Source: Stenogyne calaminthoides (taxonomy: Eukaryota; Streptophyta; Magnoliopsida; Lamiales; Lamiaceae). Taken from it: a stretch of DNA of 64,000 nucleotides. Positions 46,841-56,077 of the stretch are shown piece by piece. Where the stretch lies: contig JBBCBC010000007.1 of assembly GCA_037126765.1 (NCBI GenBank), forward strand, positions 20,841,667 through 20,905,666, in the 5' to 3' direction. The translations under genes were made by a program, and so were the position numbers. Each line of letters begins with the position of its first letter. Position 1 is the stretch's first letter. The notes beneath the pieces are model-generated. The model had not been told where the DNA came from. It worked only from the letters and a program-made list of their open reading frames with translations, and did not search any database.

Positions 46841-47459
46841 TCTTGTCTCATATTTCCTAACTATATTATATAACAAAATAAGAATATAATCATATATATA
46901 AACTATCATTTTTATAGAATATTCACTATTGCAAAATATAATAAGACCTAATCTATTTAGCACCATCAATTTCATCAAATTAACTCAATAATCCAATTAA
47001 GTTCACCACTAATTTCACATATATATTAAGAGGGACACTTACGTGAGACGACCTCATAATGAGACGACCACATAATTTGGGTATTGACGCTTTAACACGT
47101 TGGGAGGGTTGAATGTTGATTTATGTTAAGTTGTACTCTCATACGAAGTTTTGTTATATATTAACTGCAAAAAAGTATTACAAATCCTAATTAATTACCA
47201 AATATGACTAAATTAATAAATAAAATTATAATTAAGAATTAATAAAAGAACCAAAAAATTATCATGCGGAGTGCCTAAATTTTGTGTGAAAGACGTGTAG
47301 TATGAAAGCAAGGGAGAAGAAATGTAACTTGGATTCTTTTTGTTTTTTTTATCAGCTATAACTTGAATTTTTATATTCGGATCAAATAGGAGGTTGTGAC
47401 AAATTGTAATATTAAGTGAGTAAAATTAAAATAGAAGAATCAGTACATCAATACACTTA
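46841..47459. other. intergenic, AT-rich
   Basis: No gene. GAGACGACCTCATAATGAGACGAC near 47045-47070 resembles the ends of common plant MITEs, but no full element was delimited. Confidence 0.5.
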
Positions 47460-47890
47460 GGCCCCGTTTGGTTGACGGGATAGATTGTGATAGACCATGA
47501 TTAGGATTTTAATCCCAACTAATCTACCGTTTGGTTTACGGGATGAGAGTTCATGATATACTTCAAGCCCGGGTAGAAAATGTACAAAATCCCTCCATGG
47601 AGGGATATGTCAATCCATGTGAAATGTGAGATGGAGCATATCTCATGCAATATTACAAATTGTCCTTTTATTGTGTGAATAGATTCACAATAATGAAACG
47701 TGGTTGTTTCAATTCAATTTAAGGGTGTTTATGACATTTCAATAGGTATCTCATCTAATCTCTCAATATAATCCTACAATCCAAACACATATCTTGATTC
47801 AACAAATCCAGTCAAATCAATCCAATCTTACTCAATCCCACTCAATACTATCACACCTAATCAATCCAGTCCCGTGAACCAAACACCCCC
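47460..47890. mobile_element. Tourist-like (PIF/Harbinger) MITE
   Basis: 431 bp with terminal inverted repeats GGCCCCGTTTGGTTGACGGG and (complement of right end) GGGGGTGTTTGGTTCACGGG. It is flanked by the 3-bp duplication TTA (47457-47459, 47891-47893). No coding capacity. Ends and duplication fit the PIF/Harbinger superfamily. Confidence 0.88.
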
Positions 47891-48064
47891 TTAAAAGGGA
47901 GGTGCCCAGCTCAACGTCAAACATATATCTTATCTTAGTTTTTTTTTTTTTCACTTAGTAGTATATATTAATACATATATATAATATATATTTTTTTTAA
48001 AAAAAGGATTTGGGAATGCAATTTGTACCCCCTTTACCTTTACCTTCTTGTCTTCGCGTAAAGT

Positions 48065-48544
48065 TGTTAGGATCTTGGACCCAAAAGTTGTTATGATCTG
48101 GATGGACCCAAATCTCCCTCATATCAATCCTAATAAACCCCTCAAACAAAGTGGGATATTGTTTGAACTAACAACAATCCTCCCTCAAATGATCCCCTCA
48201 AATGACTCACTCTATCTAGGTCAATGTCACCTAGTTCATAGTTTCACCAAGACTCACTGCAAACGAATTCACAAAGACTGTCATTCACCGTCTTATTCGT
48301 TCAAATCGGGGACTGCTCCACATCGTTTCGCTTGGGACCATGGCTCTAATAGCACTATTAGAACCCTGAATGGACTCAAATCCCCGCATTGGTATAATAT
48401 TGTCCGCTTTGGGCCAAAGCCCGCACGGATTTGTTTTTGGGCATCTCCCAAAAGGTCTCATACCAATGAAGATTGTGTCCATCCTAATAAACCCCATGAT
48501 CCTCCCATATTATTCCGATGTGGGATATTGTTTGAACCCCAACA
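48065..48544 (-). mobile_element. TRIM retrotransposon
   Basis: Short non-coding LTR element in minus orientation. The 5' LTR is 48356-48544 (189 bp, ending TTTGAACCCCAACA on the plus strand). The 3' LTR is 48065-48173 (109 bp, internally shortened). Both share ATCCTAATAAACCCC and GTGGGATATTGTTTGAAC. The internal region is about 180 bp. It has a pyrimidine tract (minus polypurine tract) at 48176-48188 and a decayed primer-binding site CTCTAATAGCA at 48343-48353. Flanks AAAGT (48060-48064) and AAAGC (48545-48549) are an imperfect target duplication. The LTR text (TTGTCCGCTTTGGGCC) belongs to a repeat that is common in dicots, from memory. Confidence 0.75.
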
Positions 48545-48554
48545 AAAGCCCCTC

Positions 48555-48618
48555 TGTGTTAACAAGGGCAAATACGGTCTCGGTATTAACTCGGGCAATT
48601 TTGCACTCGCTAAACGAA
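48555..48618. repeat. direct repeat of 46528-46605
   Basis: TGTTAACAAGGGCAAATAC and GGGCAATTTTGCACTCGC match the earlier copy in the same orientation, about 2 kb apart, with the MITE and TRIM between them. Possibly part of the same DNA element. Confidence 0.6.
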
Positions 48619-48629
48619 AATTATAAATT

Positions 48630-48797
48630 AGGCAATGTTAGCCCAACTCGAGATAGCTCGGTATCAAACTCGAGACTCTTTCCCGTAAAGCACTATTGTG
48701 CTCTTTCGAGCGCAAGAGATGGGTTTCGAACCTGAGACCTCTCAATCACAAAGCTCTAATATGCTCTGGAGTTACCGTTGGGCTAAGTAGCTCATTT
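48630..48797 (-). mobile_element. tRNA-type SINE candidate
   Basis: On the minus strand an A-box-like TAGCCCAACGG (48775-48785) is followed 42 bp later by a perfect B-box-like GGTTCGAAACC (48722-48732), the arrangement of tRNA-derived Pol III promoters. A GC-richer tail of about 90 bp follows. No target duplication or poly(A)/poly(T) end was fixed. A decayed tRNA relic is the alternative. Confidence 0.5.
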
Positions 48798-48932
48798 ATT
48801 TAATTTTCACTCCTAATAAATATGTATCTTATATTTTATGTATTTTTTATTCTTAAATATAATTAATTCTAGAGTTACCGTTGGGTTAAGTAGCTCGTTC
48901 ATTTAATTCTCATTCCTAATAAATATGTATAT
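48769..48932. repeat. 62-bp direct repeat
   Basis: AGTTACCGTTGGGCTAAGTA with its downstream TTCACTCCTAATAAATATGT (48769-48830) recurs at 48870-48932 with a few differences. It copies the 5' end of the SINE candidate plus flank. Confidence 0.8.
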
Positions 48933-49436
48933 TTTTTTTTTTTTAAATTGAACCACATTAATGTCACATTCCTTTCCAAAGTTTTGTTAGATCCAAGAAT
49001 TTGGTCTAACAAACCAGTAATCAACGTGAAAAATATAAATATCACTTTTCAATTAAAATTTGAGTTAGTATGCTGTGAAATTTGTTCACCGTGATTTTTT
49101 TTTTTTTACATGCATACTATTTAGTAATATAAGTCACACCCTTCAGTTATCACTACGATACCTTCTGCTATAATATAAGTCACACCCTTCACTTTTATGA
49201 GTAATACCCTTTATAGTAAAAAGTCACACTCTTTAGTAATATAAGTCACACTCCTTAACCAGTTTCACCGTGAAACTTGTTCACCCTATATTCTACCTTA
49301 AAATTTATATTTTTTTACCTTCTCCCCCCCTCCCCTTTTAAATTAACAAAATTAAAAGAATCTCTTAGTATTTTTTAATAAGGGAAGGTTATTTTTTATT
49401 CTTCCTCTAATACATTTTTTTTATAAAGAAAGAATA
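48933..49436. other. intergenic, AT-rich with short repeats
   Basis: No gene. AATATAAGTCACACCCTTCA-like units recur near 49125, 49170 and 49235, flanked by inverted TTCACCGTGA text (49085 and 49265), possibly an old MITE. Confidence 0.5.
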
Positions 49437-49640
49437 AACAAACTCAACACGATAGAAAATCAGACAATCTCCTGCACCTTCTGGACCCAAGAACTGATCT
49501 TTAGAAATGATTGTATGAATTGCATCCATTGAATCGGGAAGGACATGAATCTCTTCATCACTAAAAACCTTGTGCTAATTTACTCCCACTTTTACCGCTA
49601 TGAGTTCCGCTCCCAACACAGAACAGAACCTGGAGGGTTA
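49437..49640 (-). pseudogene. RNase H-like (RVT_3-type) fragment
   Basis: Without an ATG, the minus-strand frame reads SVLGAELIAVKVG, a stop (49575-49577), then HKVFSDEEIHVLPDSMDAIH and TIISKDQ. The pattern of Ala-Glu-Leu, then a hydrophobic strand, Asp-Ser and Ala-Ile is that of the plant RNase H-like family common in LINE elements and stand-alone genes. About 60 residues of a domain of about 120. A decayed fragment. Confidence 0.5.
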
Positions 49641-49780
49641 ATCTTTTTGCACATAACAGGCTAACAGTCAGGGACAGATCCATAAATTTTCTATAGCGGG
49701 ACAAAAAAAAAATATTAAGAATACAATAAAAAATGTAGAAGACAAATTAATTAATTGATTTGTGATTGTGAGGAGTGAAA

Positions 49781-50304
49781 AGAAAGAATTCCGTCTCATC
49801 TAAAAGCTCGAGCTTGTAGAGAGGGTCGGGAATAATCTATTTATTTAATTCCCTCAACACTCCCCCTCACTCTAGGGCTGAATCATTGTCTCTGCTCTCT
49901 GGAGAGGAGGCCCAACAGAGTGGACAATTTAAATGTGTGAAGTGCTTCCACGGGAATCGAACCCACAACCTGGGCTCTGATACCATGAGAGAATTTTGTC
50001 TCATCTAAAAGCTCGAGCTTGTAGAGAGGGTCGAGAATAATCTATTTATTTAATTTCCATCAACAACCGTCTCATCTAAAAGCTCGAGCTTGTAAACACT
50101 TCCCCTCACTCGTGGGCCGAATCATTGTCTCTGCTCTCTGGAGAGAAGGCACAACAGAGTGGACGATTTAAATGGGTGGAGTGCTTCCACGGGAATCGAA
50201 CCCACAACCTGGGCACTGATACCATGAGAGAATTCCTTCTCATCTAAAAGCTCGAGCTTGTAGAGAGGGTCGGGACTAATCTATTTATTTAATTTCCCTC
50301 AACA
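49781..50304 (-). mobile_element. TRIM element, three-LTR tandem array
   Basis: Three LTRs of about 80 bp (49781-49859, 49986-50065, 50225-50304; plus-strand TGAGAGAATT...CCCTCAACA) separated by two internal regions (126 and 159 bp). Each internal region has a pyrimidine tract next to its left LTR (CTCCCCCTC, TTCCCCTC) and a primer-binding site next to its right LTR (GCTCTGATACCA at 49974-49985, GCACTGATACCA at 50213-50224), which fixes the minus orientation. No coding capacity. The second internal region carries an extra partial LTR copy at its left. Such arrays arise by unequal recombination between LTRs. Confidence 0.85.
49953..49963 (-). promoter_or_regulatory. Pol III B-box-like motif in TRIM
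   Basis: GGTTCGATTCC on the minus strand, a perfect fit to the Pol III B-box consensus, 10 bp from the primer-binding site. It is repeated exactly at 50192-50202 in the second internal region. No A-box was found upstream at normal distance, so promoter function is doubtful. Confidence 0.4.
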
Positions 50305-50479
50305 GAAAATGTGCTTGAATTACAAAATATATAAATAAAGAAACAACATTACAATTAGACAAAAACTCATATGCACGGTCTTATGCATGAGACTGGGTTA
50401 ACCTAGCACAAATCACACGCATCTTTGTCAAAGTGTTAAAGCGTCAATGTCCAACTTATGTCCCGTCTCACCATGAGAC

Positions 50480-50860
50480 AGTCTCATGCAAGTGTGCCTC
50501 GAAAATGTATTATAAAAAAAATAAAATAAAATTAGTAATAATTGGTTAAACCAAATTTTTAGTCTCATGCAAGTGTGCCTCAAAAATGTATTATAAGAAA
50601 AATAAAATAAAATTAGTAATAATTGGTTAAACCAATTTTTTTTGAACAAATCTAAAATTTGAAAAAAAAAGTCTCATGCAAGTGTGCCTCGAAAATGTAT
50701 TATAAGAAAAATAAAATAAAATTAGTAATAATTGGTTAAACCAAATTTTTAGTCTCATGCAAGTGTGCCTCGAAAATGTATTATAAGAAAAATAAAATAA
50801 AATTAGTAATAATTGGTTAAACCAAATTTTTTTGAACAAATCTAAAATATGAAAAAAAAA
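50480..50860. repeat. nested tandem repeat (2 x 190 bp, each 2 x 81 bp)
   Basis: The 81-bp unit starts AGTCTCATGCAAGTGTGCCT and ends GGTTAAACCAAATTTTT, with copies at 50480, 50561, 50670 and 50751. After every second unit a 28-bp spacer TTGAACAAATCTAAAAT follows. A unit was first doubled and the pair then duplicated. Long minus-strand frames here are repeat artefacts. Confidence 0.92.
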
Positions 50861-50965
50861 AATTGGGTTGGTAAGGATTTGAACCATGGTCCTTAATACA
50901 TTACAACACTACTCAACCACTTTGCCACAACTCTGTATTGCATAGTATACATCATATAACTACAT

Positions 50966-51761
50966 ATGTTTTAAAAGTGAAAGCGGTGACCGGGTCTGAC
51001 CGTTTTTAAAGCCGTTGAACCGGTATGAGTCATAATTACGTAATATATAATTAAATATATAAATTATAGTGATTATCTATATATTCTCCTTTATAATAGT
51101 ATATACTATGAACAAATTAATATAAAAAATAAAACTTGCATTTAACAATATAATAAAAAATAATTTTAATATAAATAATATATCAACAATAGTAACAATT
51201 TTTTTTTAGAAACAACAGTAACATTCAATATATCATAAAAAATTAATTCATATATAATTATATTGCCCAGAATCTAAAATAAGGCCCAATTGTCTAAAGC
51301 TTAAAAAATAATTAGTCCATTAATATATTAATATTGCCTTGTGGGCTTTCGCTTGACATCAAACAAAATTAGGTCAACAATCCTTTTCACTTTCATCCGC
51401 CGTTACATCCTCAGAAACACGACTTGCGCCTCTTCTCAGTTTCTCTCTAAACCGCAGTTTGAAATCGTGTTCATTCTCTCAACAACAATTCGAATTGCAG
51501 GTAAATGACACAATTCTTCTCAGTGGATCAACGGATCATAGATTCAGGGGAAGAAGATGAGTTTTTTTCTTCAAATTAAGTTGAACCGGCGATTTGCCCG
51601 GTTCAACGGGTCGCCGGTTCATCCCGCTTTTACTGGTTTTGAGCGGTTCATGGGCGGTTTGACAGTCGAGCGGTTCAACACCTCGACTCGGTACGGTAAG
51701 CTTGTCGGCTAGCGGTTGGACCAGTTCAACCGACCGGTCCAACCCACTTTTTAAAACATAG
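50966..51761. mobile_element. Mutator-like non-autonomous element
   Basis: 796 bp bounded by the 10-bp direct repeat ATAACTACAT (50956-50965, 51762-51771). Inverted ends are ATGTTTTAAAAGTG and the complement of CACTTTTTAAAACATAG, followed by GGTTGAACCGG-type text on both sides. The length of the duplication fits Mutator (8-10 bp). The interior at 51280-51520 looks like a plant promoter and 5' untranslated exon: AAGGCCCAAT and TGTGGGCTTTC boxes, a CT-rich leader, and GCAGGTAAAT as a possible splice donor. It may be a captured gene fragment. No transposase. Confidence 0.55.
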
Positions 51762-51762
51762 A

Positions 51763-51886
51763 TAACTACATGTATTAGTGGGAAAAAAATCTTTTACGGG
51801 GGCACGTGTCCCCCACGGGACTCGTAACTACATGTATTAGTGGGAAAAAAATCTTTTACGGGGGCACGTGTCCCCCACGGGACTCG
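51763..51886. repeat. 62-bp perfect tandem duplication with G-box palindrome
   Basis: Two identical units (51763-51824, 51825-51886) beginning TAACTACATGTATTAGTGGG. Each has GGGGGCACGTGTCCCCC, a near-perfect palindrome around CACGTG. The first unit overlaps the right target repeat of the Mutator-like element. Confidence 0.93.
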
Positions 51887-52059
51887 TCGGTCCGTCTCTG
51901 CTAACAGTAACTATTCTTTATTGCTATCAAAAACCACAGCTCTTACCCAAAACCACCCTTTAGATTCATCATAACTGGCGTCGACTTTCAGCAATTTTAA
52001 TTCTTCAATTATCTTATATCTTTAATATACAATAAATTAGTCTTTCGGCAAAATCTTGA

Positions 52060-52225
52060 TCGCACTGGGTCTTGACCGCAGAATCGAAGTGCATTTTTGA
52101 AATGTGTTGATTGCACTGAAACATTCAACTTTTTAAGTGAATGTTTTTGTGAAACAAGTTAAATATTTTAAAAATACATTTGTGTTGCACGTGGACCTGG
52201 TGCACGTGAGACCTACCCGTAAAAC
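52060..52225. mobile_element. MITE copy 2
   Basis: Reverse complement of this stretch aligns with 46627 onward: TAGGTCTCACGTGCACCAGG, GTGCAACACAAATGTATTTT. Ends are less well kept than in copy 1. Confidence 0.5.
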
Positions 52226-53013
52226 AAATGTAGTATATTTTATACGAGAAGTTCATATACAAATTTGTGAGATGAGAAAGAAATCGGCCATGGTGAGATG
52301 GAGTGTAGTACTGTCATAGGAATGATTCAAAACCACACATAATATAATCAAAACTAAATCCTGCCTTGGATTTAATCGTGCTTCGTCTCTATGTTTGAAG
52401 GCAATTATGAAATTTGGGTCTGTAGTAAATGATTACTGCATTAAACTTGCAAGTTTCATGTAAAAAAAAAATACAAAAAAAATTGGGGTAATATGTGTCG
52501 ACAAATACGTGTCCTGTTTTGAAACTCAAAAACAACTTTCAAAATCACTTATTTTCAAAGCTTTCTCACAACTAATGAAAAAAATGATTCTAAAAGTTAT
52601 GTAAAATTTCAAAACACACTCTAAGCTGTCAGCGAAACAACTAGTAAGCGCAGCAGCGCAACAAATGGTGACCCATGCTGCCATGCGTTACTTAATATTC
52701 ATGTCAATTCATGTATCTTTTCCCAGGTTATGCCACAAACATTCATATTATGGAACTCAACATCCACACAACTATTTGAAGCATAAATAGGAAAGGTTAC
52801 GTCATAAACATCGAAAACACGAGGCATTCTCCAGTTAGACGGCTGAAATTTATCAAGAGTTAAAAAAGGAAAAAAAAAAGAAGCAAGAATCAGTATGTAA
52901 ATGAGTGAAAATACACTTGAATTAGTAGGTAAATGACTGAAAATACACTTGATTACGATCCGTCTCACCCAAAGTAGAGTAACACTCATTTGAACCAAGT
53001 CTATACATGAACT
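52226..53013. other. intergenic, no gene supported
   Basis: A 99-codon minus frame (52699-52998) has no recognisable domain, no homologue known to me and a simple-repeat neighbourhood (AAAATACACTTGA twice at 52907-52952), so it is not called. Confidence 0.5.
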
Positions 53014-53164
53014 CTATCACTGTTATGTGCAAAAACTATCACTGTTATGCATAAAACTTTCACTGTTTAAAAATATAAAAAAAATTTAACAGTGATAGTT
53101 TTTGTGCGTAACAGTCAAAGTTTTTATGCATTACAATGATAGTTTTTATACATAACAGTGATAC
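53014..53164. repeat. foldback repeat
   Basis: The left arm CTATCACTGTTATGTGCAAA with a following second unit is mirrored by the right arm ending CATAACAGTGATA, around an A-rich centre (53068-53090). Each arm is itself built of ACTATCACTGTTATGCA-like units. A foldback MITE or an inverted duplication. Confidence 0.75.
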
Positions 53165-53237
53165 TTAAAAAATCGAGTTCACAGTAAGTTTTTGTCCCCA
53201 AAGTATATAAACGTCGCCGCCACATTTGAAAGTGCAT

Positions 53238-54555
53238 TCAAGGAGAATGACTGTCGTTTAGTAGTCCATTGAAGAGCTCATGAGCGTCTGAAAAGTTGTC
53301 CTTGCATAGCACACAAGTCGCGAGCCTCCAAACATATCTATCAATCGAATCTCTTTTCACCAATGTAAACAAACATGTCAACAATTCTTTCTTCTTCCCC
53401 ACCACCAATTCACTCAGATATTTGCTCACACTAGAAGAACATGTAGCATACCCCATAAAAACAATCTCATCCAAAATGCTCGCTGCTTCCTTCAACTGCT
53501 TTGCATCGCAGAATCCATCGAACAACGTCCTGTAAGTCACCACATCCTGCCTGCACTTTCGCCGTCTCATATCTTCAAACAAATCATTCGCTTCTCTCAC
53601 TTTCCCTTCCCTACACAGACAACCGATGATCACATTATAACTAATAACATCCGCTTTGCACCCCTGTTTCTCCATCTCATTCAGAGCTTCAAAAGCCGAA
53701 TCAATCTCCTTCCCCTGATAAAACCCGTGTATCATTGCATTGTATGTCACTGTATCGGGCTTGCACCCATTTCTCCTCATTTCCTCCAACAACCCCGGAA
53801 ACCTCGTTCTTTCGACCGCCCTTAAAAAATGCAGTTATCAAGGTAGAATACAAGGCGGGATCCAATTCAATTTTCTTTCCCAAAATCTCGTTCTTCAACT
53901 CAATAGCCTCATCCAATTTACAAACGTTACACAACCCCTTAATCAACGCTACGTAGATACGCGCATTGGGCGTAATCTTGAAATCCCTCTCCATTCTTCT
54001 CTTCAATCCGAAAGCTCCATCTAAATCCGAATTCGCGACACAAACCTTAATCAAAGTCCCAAAAGTGACCACATTAGGCTCCAAACCTCTACTACGCATT
54101 TCATCGAACACCTTCCGCGCACCCTCCAAATCGGACCTCAAACAGCACAAATTCAACACTACATTAAACGTACAAGCATCAAGGGTCGCGTAATTCTCAA
54201 TCTCACTAAAGAATTCCCTCATCTTCTCAAATTCCCGACAAATTAAGAGGCTATTAAACAGAGTGTTCACCGATTTCACAGTTCTTTGGCATCAATAAGA
54301 GGGCATTTCGTCGAACAGGTGGAGGGCTTTTTCGGGCAGCCCCGCGCGGCCTTAGAAAGTGATGATGTTGCAGAAAATTATTTCTGGTGGAATAATTCGG
54401 GTGTCGTTTTTCAAGTTTTGGAGAATGGTTTCCATGTGTGTGAACATTTTGGCCCTACCCAATTTGGAGATGATGAGGTCGTATGAGAGGAGAGAATAAC
54501 GGAATAGTTTGACATTCGGATTCGGGTTCGGGCCGGGTTGATTGGGGTTTAGGAA
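53238..54555 (-). pseudogene. P-class pentatricopeptide repeat (PPR) gene, decayed
   Basis: Intronless gene for an organelle-type RNA-binding PPR protein. 53701-54279 and 53238-53792 together give at least seven 35-residue motifs (e.g. VVTFGTLIKVCVANSDLDGA, TVTYNAMIHGFYQGKEID, VISYNVIIGCLCREGKVREA) and a C-terminal tail ending LLNDSHSP. The two frames are offset by one base in a run of four C (53793-53796). Removing one restores the frame, so this could be a real mutation or a sequencing error. Upstream the same frame continues to about 54555 (LFRYSLLSYDLIISKLGRAK) but contains TAA at 54352-54354 and TGA at 54292-54294, and no start ATG was found. Three lesions favour a pseudogene. No transit peptide is visible. 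From memory it resembles an Arabidopsis PPR subgroup near At1g53330, unverified. Confidence 0.85.
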
Positions 54556-55114
54556 GAGTTAAAGAGCTAACTTAGGGTCTTTTTCTAAGCGAAGGAGAGA
54601 GGAGAGTCTGAAAGGAGAGACGTTCTTCACTTTCTGCATTTTCAATATTTTGGAAGGGTTGGAAGGCTTCAAGCAAACGGAAGTCTGTACAGATGATTTT
54701 ATTTTATTTTTTTAAGAGGAATTAGTTTTAGCCTTTTAAGGGACTCGTCTAAATTAACCATGACAAAAACTTGTATGAACATAGTTTATGCTATGAACTT
54801 GGTTTTTAATTCATGACATTTGACCCTACCCAGGGTATGATACGGGTCAAGTTTAGTGATTTAAAAAAATGTGTTGAAAATGAGTTTAATGAGTCAAGTA
54901 ATCCAAGTTCATGGCATGAACCTGGTTCATGGGAGACTTACTCATTAACCATTTAAGTTGAAGCCCCAATTTTATTGTTCCCATTCTAGAAATATTTTGA
55001 CCCATGTTATTTGCATTTCGCACCATACATATAAGTAAATAGAATTAAAGACTATTAGGTCCAAAAAAGCCCGCTTCCAAAAACAATCATTTCGCTAATC
55101 TATTTTCATCGGAA
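54556..55114. other. intergenic, no gene seen
   Basis: Former upstream region of the PPR gene, then AT-rich sequence with repeated GTTCATGGCATGAACCTGGT-like inverted text around 54780-54930. Nothing else supported. Confidence 0.5.
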
Positions 55115-55478
55115 TTAGTGAGAGAGTGACGAATCAGGGGGCGACGAAGGCGACACATCACATGAAGTGTCATGCGAAGAGCCTGACCCGTGCGATGAAG
55201 GCGCGTGGATTTTGTGGTGGTGGTGATGGATCAGTTTTGTCTGGCGACATGGGTGTTTTGGGCGGTGGTTGTGGCGGAGGTTGGTAGTGGTGGTGATATT
55301 CATGTGTTTTCAAACTGTGAAATAGCCTGTTGGTCTTCATGGTTCCAAAGTCAGGACTATCCTTCAACACTGTTATCTTCATATCCCATTTCTTCGGCAA
55401 AACACAAAGAATATTGTAGTTGATCGCCTTATCAATAAACTCCTTGCCAAGAACAAGTATTTCATTCAGGGATGGCAA
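55115..55478 (-). pseudogene. Copia gag fragment
   Basis: Minus-strand frame with LPKKWDMKITVLKDSPDFGT and TNRLFHSLKTHEY, characteristic of the middle of UBN2-type Copia gag, preceded by FIDKAINYNILCV. About 55 residues are gag. The His/Pro-rich remainder (PPPQPPPKTP) is not typical and may be unrelated sequence. No LTR nearby could be assigned. Confidence 0.7.
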
Positions 55479-55625
55479 TGGGGCAGGTTAAAGCCCGGAC
55501 CCGACATGAATCCGCCCCGGATGGGGCGGGTTAAAACCGATCAAACGGGTCCTGGGGCGGGTTAAAACCCGATCAAATGGGTTTTCGCCGGGTGCTGGGC
55601 GGGTTATGGTATTAGGCAAACCCGC
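55479..55625. repeat. GC-rich degenerate repeat
   Basis: Repeated GGGGCGGGTTAAAACC and its complement-like ACCCGCCCCGT over about 145 bp in an AT-rich setting. A motif block of this sort is widespread in plant genomes. No coding. Confidence 0.6.
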
Positions 55626-56077
55626 CCCGTATATATTAATTATATAAATTATATTAAATTAAATGTATTATGTAACTAGTCATTTAGGGATTCTTTCTTT
55701 CACGGTGAATTGTTTGAATTGTTTCTTTCTTTGCTTTATCAGTTTCTTATATCGAATAAGTGTTTTAGTTTAGATTGAGAAGAAATTAGAATGAGTAGAT
55801 ATTTAATGTACATAATTCAGAACAAATTTCAAATTCACCCATATAATACAGATTCAAGTATTAACTGTATGAATTGGTGGAGTGCAAAATAATTGTATGA
55901 ATTGGAGGTAGAGATAAATTATTTTTCTACTTATTTATTTTCATGTTTATTTATTTTTCTAAAATACTAACATATCTATCTTTTTAAAATTGATGGAGCC
56001 TAAAGAAGGAACTAGAGCTAATTCAGTGACTGCCCCATTAAATAATCATCTTTGATGTGGGATTGATTAAAACTTTT
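55626..56077. other. intergenic, AT-rich
   Basis: No gene or element recognised. It ends at the LTR start of family C. Confidence 0.5.

Noticed and set aside
48048..48626. 192-codon plus ORF
   Set aside because: Overlaps the TRIM element exactly; LTR sequence happens to be open.
49900..50000. Possible tRNA gene (GGAATCGAACCC followed by CTCTGATACCA)
   Set aside because: Only the 3' part of a tRNA-like sequence is present; it is the primer-binding site region of a TRIM, and no cloverleaf can be formed.
50428..50887. Minus-strand ORFs rich in Phe/Leu/Tyr (FNQLLLILFYF repeats) resembling a membrane protein
   Set aside because: Product of the AT-rich 81-bp tandem repeat.
52699..52998. 99-codon minus ORF
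   Set aside because: No recognisable domain, no supporting context, close to simple repeats; chance ORF is likely.
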